The notes beneath the pieces were generated by a model. It did no database searches and had not been told where the DNA came from. It saw nothing but the letters and a program-made list of their open reading frames with translations. From Puniceicoccaceae bacterium 5H (lineage in GTDB: Bacteria > Verrucomicrobiota > Verrucomicrobiia > Opitutales > Oceanipulchritudinaceae), in assembly GCA_009772895.1 (NCBI GenBank), contig WOUP01000001.1, positions 310,001 to 374,000 of the forward strand: a stretch of DNA of 64,000 bases, in the 5' to 3' direction. Positions 52,775-63,260 of the stretch are shown in pieces. Within the stretch, counting starts at the first letter, position 1. Each line of letters opens with the position of its first letter. A program made the position numbers and the translations under genes.

Positions 52775-53683
52775 TCAGGCCGAGAGGTCGGCGAAATCAC
52801 TCATGCTCCGGACTTTCAGGTCGCGGTCAATACGCTTTGCATGGCCCGCGAGCACTGCACCCGGGCCACACTCATAAAACTCTTGCACGCCAGCGGCAGC
52901 CGCAGCGCGAATGTCCTCCTCCCAGCGCACGCTGGAAACGACTTGGGCGGCGAGGGCCGCCTTGATTTCTTCCGGATCTTCGAGCGAACCACCCGTCACA
53001 TTCGAGAAGACCGTGATGCGGGGGCGGTTGAACGGGATATCGGCCAGGAATTCGGCGAATGCCTGGCGGGCCGGCTCCATCAAGCGGCTATGATAGGCGC
53101 CGGCGACTTTCAACGGCATCACGCGCTTGAACTTGCCGGTTGCTTTGGCCGCTTCGACGGCGGCGGCAATCTTGTCCTTGTCGCCGGAAATGACCGTCTG
53201 GCCGGGGCAGTTGTAATTGGCGACGTCCACTTCGTGCGCTTCGCAGATGGCCTCGATGTCGCCACGCTCACCCCCGAGCACCGCAGCCATAGTGCCGCTG
53301 GTCTGGTCGCAGGCGTCCTGCATCAGGGCGCCGCGCTTGGCTACGATGGCCAGACCGGTTGCAAAATCGAAGACGTTGGCGGCAGCGAGGGCCGTCAGTT
53401 CGCCCAGGCTCAGCCCCAGCGCCACCTTGAGGTCGTCCAGCTTGCCGGCGTCTTGCAGCAGCTCGAAGCCCACGTAGCCGTGCACGTAAAGCGCAGGCTG
53501 GCAGATATGCGTCAGCGTCAACTCGGATTCCGGGCCGTTGAAGGACACGTCCTTCAGGCTCCAGCCGAGGATGCGGTCCGCCTCATCGTAGAGCGCACGC
53601 GCAATCGCCGAATTCTCATACAAACTCTGGCCCATACCGACCTGCTGGGCGCCCTGTCCTGAAAAAAGCAAACCGATCGACAT
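52775..53683 (-). CDS. fabD: Malonyl-CoA:ACP transacylase
   Basis: A 302-residue FabD loading malonate onto ACP for fatty-acid synthesis. It has LLFSGQGAQQVGMGQSLYE (oxyanion Gln), the nucleophile elbow GLSLGEL with Ser92, and the catalytic His in VAGAYHSRLMEPA. The usual GHSxG is GLSLG here, losing the His beside the nucleophile, but Ser and catalytic His remain. fabV (34.6 kb) is the matching reductase in this window. Confidence 0.93.
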   Translation of the reverse strand: MSIGLLFSGQGAQQVGMGQSLYENSAIARALYDEADRILGWSLKDVSFNGPESELTLTHICQPALYVHGYVGFELLQDAGKLDDLKVALGLSLGELTALAAANVFDFATGLAIVAKRGALMQDACDQTSGTMAAVLGGERGDIEAICEAHEVDVANYNCPGQTVISGDKDKIAAAVEAAKATGKFKRVMPLKVAGAYHSRLMEPARQAFAEFLADIPFNRPRITVFSNVTGGSLEDPEEIKAALAAQVVSSVRWEEDIRAAAAAGVQEFYECGPGAVLAGHAKRIDRDLKVRSMSDFADLSA

Positions 53684-53734
53684 AAGCGACCGAATAAAGG
53701 TGGCTTCTAAGCAAAGATCAATCGGTAAATGGCA

Positions 53735-54526
53735 TCAGCGTCGTTCCCAGCTGCCTAAAGTATCGGAGGCCGCTGATGGAGCGCCCGCAGCCGAAGCGCT
53801 AACCTCTTCGTCCTGCGTCTCTTCTCCCGATTCATCCAATGAGCTCCAGGCCGAGAGGTCCGGGGAAGGCATACGTGCCAAGGAAGTGCCGGATTTTGCT
53901 TCCGTCTGCCACGTGCTAGCGTCGGTTGCCTCTGCAAGGTAAGGATTGCGTGCACTCGGGTTGGCGGCGTCGAGGAAGGGATTGGCGTTGGCCCTGTCAT
54001 CGCGGGCTGCGGCGTCCCGTGAGCCCTCCACATGATAGAGGGCATATGCGCCGGCCTCGAATGGCCCGAAGGGTTCCATCGAGACAGGTTCCAGCCAGAG
54101 AGACTCAGCGGAGTCGTCGCCTACGGGGTCTGCTTGCCGAGGCGATGGCGGCAAGAGAAATGCGTCTTCAGCAAACCAACCGTCATCTGCAACTACAGGG
54201 ATGCGCGGTGCTTCCTGGTCCTCCCCCGAACCGCCTTCTATGTCCAGCGCCAATTGATAGAAATCGAACGCCCCACTCTGCGCGTCGAAATGTCCAAGGC
54301 CCGCCGTTGACGACTCACTTTGCGGTCGCTTACTGGCCTCCGCTCGGACCGGATCAGCGGGCGTTACCTTGGGAGCGACGCCCTGCAATTCTTCCCGCAG
54401 TGCGTCGAACAATGGGGTCGCTTCCGGCAAGTCGACCTCGGCCGGCATGACCGGCTCTTCCACCGAAGCCGCCTCGACCTGGCCGCAGGCGGCGCAGAGC
54501 AGGACCAGACTACGACACCAGACCAC
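53735..54526 (-). CDS. Hypothetical exported protein, acidic and low-complexity
   Basis: A 263-residue protein starting at a GTG inside the end of pilT (17-base overlap). The N-terminus (VWCRSLVLLCAACGQVEAAS) looks like a short signal peptide; a cysteine near residue 14 could be lipidated but the box is not convincing. The rest is rich in Ala, Glu, Asp, Pro and Ser with no recognised domain and repeated NPFLD / NPYLA-like stretches. Function unknown; co-transcription with pilT suggests a cell-surface role. Confidence 0.5.
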   Translation of the reverse strand: MVWCRSLVLLCAACGQVEAASVEEPVMPAEVDLPEATPLFDALREELQGVAPKVTPADPVRAEASKRPQSESSTAGLGHFDAQSGAFDFYQLALDIEGGSGEDQEAPRIPVVADDGWFAEDAFLLPPSPRQADPVGDDSAESLWLEPVSMEPFGPFEAGAYALYHVEGSRDAAARDDRANANPFLDAANPSARNPYLAEATDASTWQTEAKSGTSLARMPSPDLSAWSSLDESGEETQDEEVSASAAGAPSAASDTLGSWERR

Positions 54527-55610
54527 CGGTGGAAAGGAAGATGCCCTTCAGGTTCATCTCCAGCGCCTTCGGGTTGGGCGAATAGGCCAAGGCGGTTTGC
54601 TTGGTGATCTTGCCCGCGCGCACCAGGCGATAGAGGTCCTGATTGAAGGTATGGGAGCCCAACTCCGCGGACGCTTCGATCACGGCGTTGATCTTGTGCA
54701 GCTCACCCTCGTTGATGATCGTTCGCGCCAGGCCCTCGACAATGAAAACTTCGGTGACCGGCATACGACCGCCGTCCAGCGCTGGCACCAGGCGCTGCGT
54801 AATGGTCGAGCGCAAGGCGCTGGCGATCTGCCGACGCAAACCCGTGTGCTGATCCGGCGGGTAAAACTCGAAGAGGCGCTGCACGCTTTGTTGCGCACTC
54901 GAACTGTGCAGGGTACCGAAAACGTAGTGACCGGTTTCCGCCGCGGACAAGGCGACGTCGAAGGTCTCGGCATCACGCATTTCCCCGATCAGGATGATGT
55001 CCGGGTCCTGACGCAGCACCGCCCGCATGGCCTGCCCGAAATCGCGCGTATCGATCCCAATTTCGCGCTGGTTGAACATACTCTTGATGTCCGTGTAGGT
55101 AAACTCGATCGGATCCTCGAGCGTCACCACGTGGGCGTCATCGTTGTGATTGATCCAATTGAGCATCGCGGCCAGGGTCGAGCTCTTGCCGGAGCCCGTG
55201 GGGCCACAGACCAACGTGATGCCGTCGTTGTATTGGCAGAGCTTCTCGAACGTCTCCGGCTCGTGGTTGAGCTGCTCGAAGGTGGGCGGGCTGTCGTTGA
55301 CGTAGCGGAAGGCCACGCTCGGGGTGCCACGCTGATAGTAAGCGTTCACACGAAAACGCGCGACATCCGGAATCACGTAGGCAAAGTCGATCTGGTGGTC
55401 CATGCGCCAGCGCTCGTGAAACTCCTGCGGGCACGCGGCTTCCACGAAAGTAAGGATCTGCTCACGCGTCAGGGCGTCCATATCGACCGGCTCAAGCGAA
55501 CCGTGAATCCGCAGCACGGCAGGCTTGTCCGTCTTGATGTGGATATCGCTGGCGCCGTTCTCTACGGCCAATTCCAGAAGGTTCTGAAACAACTCGATCT
55601 CGTCGGACAT
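54510..55610 (-). CDS. pilT: Type IV pilus retraction ATPase PilT
   Basis: A 366-residue GspE/PilT-family hexameric ATPase. It has ENGASDIHIKTDKPAVLRIH at the N-terminus, Walker A LVCGPTGSGKSSTLAAMLNW, the Asp box VVTLEDPIEF, Walker B DPDIILIGEMRDAETFDVAL and the His box ETGHYVFGTLHSSSAQQSV. The C-terminus carries an AIRxG-like region less well conserved than in proteobacterial PilT. It powers pilus retraction, so the cell has type IV pili, the usual receptor class for filamentous phages. Confidence 0.92.
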   Translation of the reverse strand: MSDEIELFQNLLELAVENGASDIHIKTDKPAVLRIHGSLEPVDMDALTREQILTFVEAACPQEFHERWRMDHQIDFAYVIPDVARFRVNAYYQRGTPSVAFRYVNDSPPTFEQLNHEPETFEKLCQYNDGITLVCGPTGSGKSSTLAAMLNWINHNDDAHVVTLEDPIEFTYTDIKSMFNQREIGIDTRDFGQAMRAVLRQDPDIILIGEMRDAETFDVALSAAETGHYVFGTLHSSSAQQSVQRLFEFYPPDQHTGLRRQIASALRSTITQRLVPALDGGRMPVTEVFIVEGLARTIINEGELHKINAVIEASAELGSHTFNQDLYRLVRAGKITKQTALAYSPNPKALEMNLKGIFLSTGGLVS

Positions 55611-55708
55611 GGCAGGCTAGGGACTTGAACAGCAGTAAAAAGCATTGAAAGGACTAGCGAACCCATCCTACGGTGGCAAACTTTAACTTTTAGAGTAGGA
55701 TCATCTTT

Positions 55709-56617
55709 ATGTCATCACAGGTTACGCCTTTTGCGGGTGTTTATACCGCATTGATCACCCCCTTCCGTGAAGGTAAGGTCGATTACCCAGAGCTCGAGCG
55801 TCAGCTGGAGCGTCAGATCCAAGCAGGCGTGCACGGCATTGTCGCAGTGGGCACGACAGGAGAGTCCCCCACCCTCGACACCTTCGAGCACCTTGCCGTG
55901 ATCGAGGCGACCGTGAAATTCGTGAACGGGCGCATCCCCGTCATCGCCGGTACCGGCGCCAACGCGACCTCTGAAGCCCTTTACCTGATTCGCGAGGCAG
56001 ACGCCCGCGGCGTGGACGCGCACCTGCAGGTGGCCCCCTACTACAACAAGCCGACTCAGGAGGGCCTCTTCCGACACTTCTCCGCGGTTGCCGAGTCTAC
56101 GGAAAAGCCGATCATGCTCTACTCGATCCCGGGCCGTTGTGGCATCGAGATCGGGATCGAAACCGTGCGCCGCCTGTCCGAAAACTTCGAGAACATGCGC
56201 TCGATCAAGGAAGCCGGCGGTGACGTCTCGCGTGTTTCGCAGCTGCGGCAGGCTTGCAATGGACGGATCACGATTCTTTCGGGCGATGACGGGCTGACGG
56301 TTCCATTTATGGCGGAAGGCGCTGCCGGCGTGGTTTCGGTCGCCTCCAACCTGCTGCCGGAAATCCTCGTCGACCTCGTTGCAAAGATGCAAAACGGAGA
56401 TCTCCCGGGCGTGCATGCGCTGCTGAAGCGCTACTACGCTCTGCTGACGGATCTCGTCTTCCTCGAAGGCAATCCGGTCACGATCAAGACCGCCATGTAT
56501 GAATCCGGCTTTCTCGCCGATGCCGAGGTGCGGCTGCCCATGGTTCCCATGAGCGAAGTCAACCTGCCCCGCCTGCGCGCGGCGCTGAAGGAAATCGGCC
56601 TTTCCACCCGTGAGTAG
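55709..56617 (+). CDS. dapA: 4-hydroxy-tetrahydrodipicolinate synthase
   Basis: A 302-residue DapA condensing pyruvate with aspartate semialdehyde. It has YTALITPFREGKVDYPELER, GTTGESPTLDTFEH, the active-site Tyr in YSIPGRCGIEI and the Schiff-base Lys in RSIKEAGGDV. It heads a rightward dapA-dapB-ruvA cluster. Confidence 0.96.
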   Translation: MSSQVTPFAGVYTALITPFREGKVDYPELERQLERQIQAGVHGIVAVGTTGESPTLDTFEHLAVIEATVKFVNGRIPVIAGTGANATSEALYLIREADARGVDAHLQVAPYYNKPTQEGLFRHFSAVAESTEKPIMLYSIPGRCGIEIGIETVRRLSENFENMRSIKEAGGDVSRVSQLRQACNGRITILSGDDGLTVPFMAEGAAGVVSVASNLLPEILVDLVAKMQNGDLPGVHALLKRYYALLTDLVFLEGNPVTIKTAMYESGFLADAEVRLPMVPMSEVNLPRLRAALKEIGLSTRE

Positions 56618-56621
56618 TCCC

Positions 56622-57362
56622 ATGAGCAAGCTTCCCGTCATGATTTATGGCAGCCGCGGCCGCATGGGCCGCGTGCTCTGCGATCTCGCTGCAAGCTGCG
56701 AGGCTGAAGTCGTTTCGACCGTCGACCAAAATGAAGGCGACCTCGCGAGCGGCATTCAGAAGGCTGCCGTCGCGATCGACTTCAGTTTCCATGCGGCCAC
56801 CGTCAAACTCCTCGACGCTGCGACCGCAGCCGGCAAGGCCGTGGTGATCGGCACGACGGGACATACTGCGGAAGAAAAGGAACGCATTCACGCCGCGGCG
56901 CAGCAGATCCCCGTCGTCTGGGCGGGAAACTATTCGGTGGGTGTGAACCTGCTCTTTTACCTGACCCGCAAGGCCGCCTCCATCCTGGGCGAAGATTATC
57001 AGCCCGAAGTGCTGGAGCTGCACCACCGCCACAAAAAGGACGCGCCTTCCGGCACGGCCGCCAACCTGGTAGACTTGGTGCGCGAGGCACGCGAACTGCC
57101 GGAGTCCGCAGTTGTGAACGGACGCGAAGGCATCACCGGAGAACGCCCGAACGACCAGATTGGCGTGCACGCCATTCGCGGAGGCCAGATCATTGGCGAG
57201 CACACCGTCTTCTTCATCGGTGAGCAGGACCGGATCGAGTTGACGCACCGAGCGCAGGATCGTGGCATCTTTGCGCGCGGCGCCCACCGTGCTGCTCGTT
57301 GGGCCAGCCAGCAGCAGCCGGGGCTCTATGACATGCGCGACGTCCTGGGACTCAAGGATTAG
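56622..57362 (+). CDS. dapB: 4-hydroxy-tetrahydrodipicolinate reductase
   Basis: A 246-residue DapB. It has VMIYGSRGRMGRVLCDLAAS (NAD(P)H binding, G-x-x-G-x-M-G form), VIGTTGHTAEEKERI, ELHHRHKKDAPSGTA with the catalytic His and Lys, and GERPNDQIGVHAIRGG. The ATG at 56622 is preferred; a GTG at 56610 overlapping dapA is possible. It acts directly after DapA in lysine/DAP synthesis. Confidence 0.96.
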   Translation: MSKLPVMIYGSRGRMGRVLCDLAASCEAEVVSTVDQNEGDLASGIQKAAVAIDFSFHAATVKLLDAATAAGKAVVIGTTGHTAEEKERIHAAAQQIPVVWAGNYSVGVNLLFYLTRKAASILGEDYQPEVLELHHRHKKDAPSGTAANLVDLVREARELPESAVVNGREGITGERPNDQIGVHAIRGGQIIGEHTVFFIGEQDRIELTHRAQDRGIFARGAHRAARWASQQQPGLYDMRDVLGLKD

Positions 57363-57365
57363 GCC

Positions 57366-57983
57366 ATGATCGTCCATCTCGAGGGCACCTTGGTCGAGGC
57401 CACCCCTTTAAGCGCGGTAATCGACGTCAACGGTGTCGGTTACGGCATCTCCCTGCCGGTCACGACGGCTGAAAAGCTGCCGCAGCTCGGCCAACGCGTG
57501 CGACTGTTCACCCACGCTGTCTATCGGGAAGACTCGCAGACGCTCTACGGCTTTGCCACGCAGGACGAACGCGAGTGGTTCCGCCTGCTCAGTGAGCACG
57601 TGAGCGGCATCGGGCCCAAGATCGCGCTCAGCATCCTGAGTAAACTCTCGATCCCGATCCTGCGACAGGCGATTGCGCAAGAAGACGTGAATCAGTTGTC
57701 GCAATGCCCCGGCATCGGCAAGAAGACCGCCGCCCGGCTCTGCGTGGAACTGAAAGACAAGGTGGCGGGCCTGATGCCGAAAGCGTCTACTTCGACCTCG
57801 CCCTCAGGCGAAAATAAAACGCCCTCCGAATCCCCCGCCCAGGGCCAGTTCAACGATGCCATCGCGGCTCTCGTTACGCTGGGTTACAAGCTGGACGCCG
57901 CCGACAAGGCGGTGCGCCAGGCGCAACAGAAGCTGGGGGACGAGGCCACGACCGAGGCCTTGATCCGTGCCTCCTTACGGTAG
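57366..57983 (+). CDS. ruvA: Holliday junction DNA-binding protein RuvA
   Basis: A 205-residue RuvA. Domain I (MIVHLEGTLVEATPLSAVID, NGVGYGISLPVTT) is an OB fold, domain II has two helix-hairpin-helices (HVSGIGPKIALSIL and CPGIGKKTAARLCVELKD), and the C-terminal domain III (NDAIAALVTLGYKLDAADKA) contacts RuvB. A Ser/Thr/Pro-rich linker joins II and III. It begins four bases after the dapB stop. Confidence 0.96.
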   Translation: MIVHLEGTLVEATPLSAVIDVNGVGYGISLPVTTAEKLPQLGQRVRLFTHAVYREDSQTLYGFATQDEREWFRLLSEHVSGIGPKIALSILSKLSIPILRQAIAQEDVNQLSQCPGIGKKTAARLCVELKDKVAGLMPKASTSTSPSGENKTPSESPAQGQFNDAIAALVTLGYKLDAADKAVRQAQQKLGDEATTEALIRASLR

Positions 57984-58076
57984 AAAGACTTGCGGAAGCC
58001 AACCGATGGGCTAGTAAGTGCTATTTTGCGCTTGCAGTTGTCTGGGCGAGCGTGATTGATTATTAGTTTTTCCGGC

Positions 58077-58152
58077 GGGCGATTAGCTCAGTTGGTAGAG
58101 CAGGAGACTTTTAATCTCTTGGTCCTGGGTTCGAGTCCCAGATCGCCTACCA
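58077..58152 (+). tRNA. tRNA-Lys (anticodon UUU)
   Basis: A complete cloverleaf: acceptor GGGCGAT with ATCGCCT, D-arm GCTCAGTTGGTAGAGC, anticodon stem GGAGA/TCTCT around CTTTTAA (anticodon TTT), T-arm CTGGG TTCGAGT CCCAG, and an encoded CCA end. No second tRNA or rRNA gene is adjacent. Confidence 0.97.
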
Positions 58153-58319
58153 TCTACCTTTTTCATAAGAGTTTTACGCTATCTAGCTTGTCTTTGTGAC
58201 TAACTACAGATAGTAAAGAGGTGAGTAACGCACGTGGCGAATGTGGGCATTAGACCCCTCTAAAAGGGTATTGCTGAACCTCCCCGTCGTGCACAGTCTC
58301 CCATTAACCCGTTCATGTG

Positions 58320-58991
58320 ATGAAAAAGGTCGTAATAATTGAAGATCAAACAGCTGTCCGTGAAATGATTGCCCAGATCGTGCGGACCGAGCCAGGTTTT
58401 GAAGTCGTTGCTGAATGCGGAGATGGCCAGACTGCCGTCGATACCTGCGTCGAGCACAAGCCAGACTTCGTCATTCTGGATGTCATGCTCCCTGGGCTCA
58501 ATGGTGCGGAAGTTCTGCGTCGTTTCTCTCGTCAGCTCCCGAAGACTCGCGTGCTGATTTTCTCCGGTTATCAAGACTCCGTTCTGTTGCGCGAACTGCT
58601 TGAAGCAGGTGCCCACGGCTTTATCGGCAAAAGTGCTCCGCTGACCGAGTTGCAGAAGGGCATTCAGGTCGTTGCCGGCGGCGGTAGCTACTTCAGCCCC
58701 GAAGTGGCTCAGATTCTCCGCGAAGCAATGACCAATCCCGCCGGCGTCGCCAATCCCGCGGTCAATCGCCTCACCACGCGTGAGCGTGAGATCCTGCAAC
58801 TGATCGCCGAGAGTTACAGCACCAAGGAAATTGCCAACAAGCTGAAGATCAGTGTGAAGACGGCGGAAAACCACCGGACCAACCTGATGAAGAAGCTGGA
58901 TCTGCACGATATCGCCAGCCTCACGCGCTTCGCGATCGAGTATGGTTTGATCGAGCCGCCGGTCCGCCCCACCCTCCTCGGTTCCAACTGA
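58320..58991 (+). CDS. NarL/FixJ-family response regulator
   Basis: A 223-residue two-domain regulator. The receiver shows [14 protein letters not shown] (acidic pocket), the phospho-acceptor Asp in [13 protein letters not shown], and FSGYQDS and FIGKSAP (switch Ser and Lys). The LuxR-type HTH spans [20 protein letters not shown] to [20 protein letters not shown]. The ATG at 58320 follows a GTG; the spacing to an upstream purine tract is poor. No cognate kinase is adjacent. A 170-base leader separates it from tRNA-Lys. Confidence 0.92.
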   Translation: MKKVVIIEDQTAVREMIAQIVRTEPGFEVVAECGDGQTAVDTCVEHKPDFVILDVMLPGLNGAEVLRRFSRQLPKTRVLIFSGYQDSVLLRELLEAGAHGFIGKSAPLTELQKGIQVVAGGGSYFSPEVAQILREAMTNPAGVANPAVNRLTTREREILQLIAESYSTKEIANKLKISVKTAENHRTNLMKKLDLHDIASLTRFAIEYGLIEPPVRPTLLGSN

Positions 58992-59089
58992 ACGGTTTGT
59001 GCGCATCAATCTGATGTGCACCGCCTTTCTGACTTGCGCTAACCTGCGGATGCTCCAACCTAGCGGAAAGCTGGGTGAGGTATTTATTT

Positions 59090-59659
59090 ATGACTAGAGT
59101 GCATCGTTTTTCTTTGGTTCTGTGTCTAGCCATGGTAGCCGCTTTTGCCGGTTGCCGCCAAAAGCCGGAACCGCCGGATCCGGGATTCACCCGCGTGGAT
59201 TCCGAAATGGGTGGCCGTCGCGGCGACTTCGTCAACGACTCGATGGTGGATGCAGGCCAATACGGCAGCACGCTCCAGCCCCGCGACAGCGATGCCTCCC
59301 TGTCTGACAGCATGCTGGAAAATGCCGATGTTTACGGCGCGGTCTACTTCGACTTCGACAAGTCGTATGTCCGCCCGGCCGACCAGCCCATGCTCGAAGA
59401 AGTCGCCTCCTACCTGTCGAGCAATCCCAACGAGCGGCTCGTGGTAGAAGGCCATTGCGACTGGCGCGGCACCACGGAATACAATATGGCTCTGGGCGAC
59501 CGACGTGCAGATGCCGTAAAGCAATACCTGGTGACGCTCGGCGTCGATGGCAGCCGAATCGAAACCGTTTCGAAAGGCGACCTCGAAGCCCAGACCAACG
59601 TGAGCGACTCCCAGGCTGCTCAGGACCGGCGCGCCGACCTGCTTGTGCTCGAGCAGTAA
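59090..59659 (+). CDS. Pal/OmpA-family peptidoglycan-binding lipoprotein
   Basis: A 189-residue lipoprotein with lipobox AFAGC near residue 21. A linker of 55 residues precedes an OmpA domain: AVYFDFDKSYVRPADQPMLE, VVEGHCDWRGTTEYNMALGD, and RRADAVKQYLVTLGVDGSRI. This is the Pal-type DAP-binding module linking the outer membrane to peptidoglycan. The ATG at 59090 has a good ribosome-binding site (GGTGAGG). No tol genes lie nearby. Confidence 0.9.
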   Translation: MTRVHRFSLVLCLAMVAAFAGCRQKPEPPDPGFTRVDSEMGGRRGDFVNDSMVDAGQYGSTLQPRDSDASLSDSMLENADVYGAVYFDFDKSYVRPADQPMLEEVASYLSSNPNERLVVEGHCDWRGTTEYNMALGDRRADAVKQYLVTLGVDGSRIETVSKGDLEAQTNVSDSQAAQDRRADLLVLEQ

Positions 59660-59693
59660 GCGTCCATCCCCAGCACCCCACTCTACTTTTCTA

Positions 59694-59725
59694 AACCGAT
59701 AGCGTTTCCCGCTGTCGGTTTTTTT
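59694..59725 (+). terminator. Rho-independent terminator of the Pal-like gene
   Basis: A 10-bp stem AACCGATAGC / GCTGTCGGTT (one G-T) with a 7-base loop is followed by TTTTT. Confidence 0.87.
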
Positions 59726-59768
59726 ATGCCCGCACGTCTTTGCTTGTTAGGGGCAGATACCTTGGCAC

Positions 59769-59798
59769 AAAAAAAGCCGGAAGCATACAGCTTCCGGC
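59769..59798 (-). terminator. Rho-independent terminator of tpiA
   Basis: On the minus strand GCCGGAAGC / GCTTCCGGC (9 bp, 5-base loop) is followed by TTTTTTT. It faces the terminator at 59694, isolating the two convergent units. Confidence 0.9.
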
Positions 59799-59823
59799 GC
59801 AAAGGTCAGAAAAGGAACAGGGG

Positions 59824-60597
59824 TTACGCCTGCTTGGCCAGGTTCACCAATTCGATGAACGACTTTGCCTGCAGGGAGGCACCGCCGATCAGACCGCCGT
59901 CGATGTCGGGCTGAGCCAACAGTTCCTCAGCATTGGCCGGCTTCATCGAGCCGCCATAGAGGATGCGAATCTTGTGGGCGACCGTTTCGCCGAAGCGCTC
60001 GACGAGCCAGCTGCGGATCACCGCGTGGACTTCCTGCGCCATCTCCGGCGTAGCGGTCTTGCCGGTGCCGATCGCCCAAACGGGTTCATAGGCGACGACC
60101 AAGTTCTCCGCCTGCTCCGAAGTGACGTCTTTCAGGCCGCCTTCGAGCTGTTCGCGCACCACCTCGAGGGTCTTCTCGGCTTCGCGCTCTTCCAGCTTCT
60201 CACCGACGCAGAGGATCGGCTTGAGGGAACTCTCGAACGAGGCCAGGACCTTCTCGTTGATGAAGGCATCGGTCTCACCGAAGTATTCGCGGCGCTCGCT
60301 GTGTCCGAGGATCACGAAGGTGCAGAACAGGCTGCGCAGCATCACAGGAGATACTTCGCCCGTGTAGGCACCTTCCGCCTTCGGATACATGTTTTGAGCG
60401 CCGAGCTGGATGTTGGAACCTTCCAACAGGCGGGCGGACGTTTCCAGCGCAGTGAAGGGCGGGCAAATGCAGACACCCACCTCCGTTTGCTGGCCGACCG
60501 ATTGGTGAATGTCCTTCACCAGGTCTTCCGCCTCGCTGGCGGTCTTGTTCATCTTCCAGTTACCGGCGATGAGATATTTCCGGATTGCTTTATTCAT
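59824..60597 (-). CDS. tpiA: Triose-phosphate isomerase
   Basis: A 257-residue TIM barrel. It has IAGNWKMNKT (active-site Asn/Lys), ILGHSERREYF (electrophile His), VVAYEPVWAIGTGKTATPEM (catalytic Glu) and ILYGGSMKPANAEELLAQPD (phosphate-binding). The ATG at 60597 begins MNKAIRKYLIAGNW. It follows pgk by 53 bases; gap, pgk and tpiA form one leftward glycolytic cluster. Confidence 0.97.
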   Translation of the reverse strand: MNKAIRKYLIAGNWKMNKTASEAEDLVKDIHQSVGQQTEVGVCICPPFTALETSARLLEGSNIQLGAQNMYPKAEGAYTGEVSPVMLRSLFCTFVILGHSERREYFGETDAFINEKVLASFESSLKPILCVGEKLEEREAEKTLEVVREQLEGGLKDVTSEQAENLVVAYEPVWAIGTGKTATPEMAQEVHAVIRSWLVERFGETVAHKIRILYGGSMKPANAEELLAQPDIDGGLIGGASLQAKSFIELVNLAKQA

Positions 60598-60650
60598 TTT
60601 TTCGGGCTGCAAAGTGAGCGTTGCGTGAGGCTGTGGAGCCTAATGCAGAC

Positions 60651-61844
60651 TTATTTCTGGTCAAGTGCGACGACGCCGGGCAGTTCCTTGCCTTCGAGAA
60701 ATTCGAGGCTGGCACCGCCACCCGTGCTCATGAAGGTGACCTGGTCGCCGTAGCCACTCTTCTTGATGGCCTTGACGGAGTCGCCACCACCGATGATGGA
60801 GGTGTTGTCGGCTTCGGCGACCGCCTTGGCGATCGCGAAGGAGCCTTTGGCGGACTCCGGGATTTCGAAGATGCCCATCGGGCCGTTCCAGAGCACGGTC
60901 TTGGCGTCCTTCACGGCATTGGCGTAAAGCTCGACCGTCTTCGGGCCGATGTCGACGCCTTCCCAGCCGTCTTCGATATCGCCATCTACCACCTTGGTGT
61001 TACCGAGGGTGCCGCCCTTGAAGTCGAGCGCGTCGCACACGAGGTTGTCGACCGGCAGCAGGAATTCCACGCCCTTGGCCTTGGCCTTTTCGAGCGCCTT
61101 CTTGGCCGTTTCGATCTTGTCCGGCTCGGCGAGGGAGTTGCCGACCTTGCCGCCCTGGGCGAGCTTGAAGGTGTAGGCCATCGCACCGCCAATGAGGATC
61201 TTGTTGGCCTTCTCGAGCAGCGCGTCGATCACCTGGATCTTGTCGCTGACCTTGGCGCCGCCGAGGATCACGACAAACGGACGCTCCGGCTGGGCGGTCT
61301 TCTCACCCAGGAACTTCAGTTCGGCCTGGATCAGATAGCCGCACACGCTGGGGCTGAGGAACTTGGTCACGCCTTCGGTCGAAGCGTGGGCGCGGTGCGC
61401 GGTGCCGAAAGCGTCGTTGACGTAGACTTCGGCGACAGCCGCGAGCTGCTTGGCGAACTCAGGATCGTTCTTCTCTTCACCGGCGTAGAAACGCACGTTT
61501 TCGAGCAGGACGACGTCGCCATCCTTCATGGCTTCGACCTGCATCTTCACGCTTTCACCGACGCAGTCGTCCACGAAGGTGACCGGCGCACCCAGCTTCT
61601 GGGCGAGGTCGTTCGCCACGGGAGCGAGGGTGAACTCAGGGTTCTTTTGGCCCTTCGGGCGACCCAGGTGGCTGCACAGGATGATCTTGGCGCCTTGTTC
61701 GCGCAGGTAGTTGATCGTCGGCAGAGCCGCCACGATGCGGGAATCGTCGCTGATCATGCCGTTTTGCACCGGCACGTTGAAGTCGACGCGCACCAGCACG
61801 CGCTTACCTTTTACCTCGATGTCTTCAATGGTCTTGGTGGCCAT
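60651..61844 (-). CDS. pgk: Phosphoglycerate kinase
   Basis: A 397-residue Pgk. It has [84 protein letters not shown] and [19 protein letters not shown]. It transfers phosphate from 1,3-bisphosphoglycerate to ADP. Confidence 0.98.
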   Translation of the reverse strand: MATKTIEDIEVKGKRVLVRVDFNVPVQNGMISDDSRIVAALPTINYLREQGAKIILCSHLGRPKGQKNPEFTLAPVANDLAQKLGAPVTFVDDCVGESVKMQVEAMKDGDVVLLENVRFYAGEEKNDPEFAKQLAAVAEVYVNDAFGTAHRAHASTEGVTKFLSPSVCGYLIQAELKFLGEKTAQPERPFVVILGGAKVSDKIQVIDALLEKANKILIGGAMAYTFKLAQGGKVGNSLAEPDKIETAKKALEKAKAKGVEFLLPVDNLVCDALDFKGGTLGNTKVVDGDIEDGWEGVDIGPKTVELYANAVKDAKTVLWNGPMGIFEIPESAKGSFAIAKAVAEADNTSIIGGGDSVKAIKKSGYGDQVTFMSTGGGASLEFLEGKELPGVVALDQK

Positions 61845-61928
61845 GGGAAATATTAGCAGTCAAATGATGGAAAGAAGAGCGGGAACAGCGAAAAATCCGT
61901 CCCCTGAATCAACTGAGGGCAAGAAAAA

Positions 61929-61970
61929 GCCGCCCACCTGTGCCCGATTGGACAAGCACCGGCGGGCGGC
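61929..61970 (-). terminator. Terminator between gap and pgk
   Basis: On the minus strand GCCGCCCGCCGGTG pairs with CACAGGTGGGCGGC (12 of 14 pairs) around a 14-base loop, followed by TTTTTCTTG. It may uncouple the very highly expressed gap from pgk. Confidence 0.75.
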
Positions 61971-62011
61971 CGAAAAAGAACAGGCTAGTTCAGCTTGCTA
62001 AGCCAGAAGGC

Positions 62012-63260
<1,249 letters not shown>

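Noticed and set aside
51001-52965. Very long open frame antisense to lepA and the end of fabD
   Set aside because: It mirrors the codon structure of lepA on the opposite strand and has no recognisable domain; high GC third positions create such shadows.
52775-53683. FabD loss of function because GHSLG is GLSLG
   Set aside because: The nucleophile Ser and catalytic His are both present and the His before Ser is not essential to the charge relay, so this is treated as a normal variant.
58260-59021. 253-codon frame antisense to the response regulator
   Set aside because: Exact shadow of a clear NarL-type gene; no domain or start signal.
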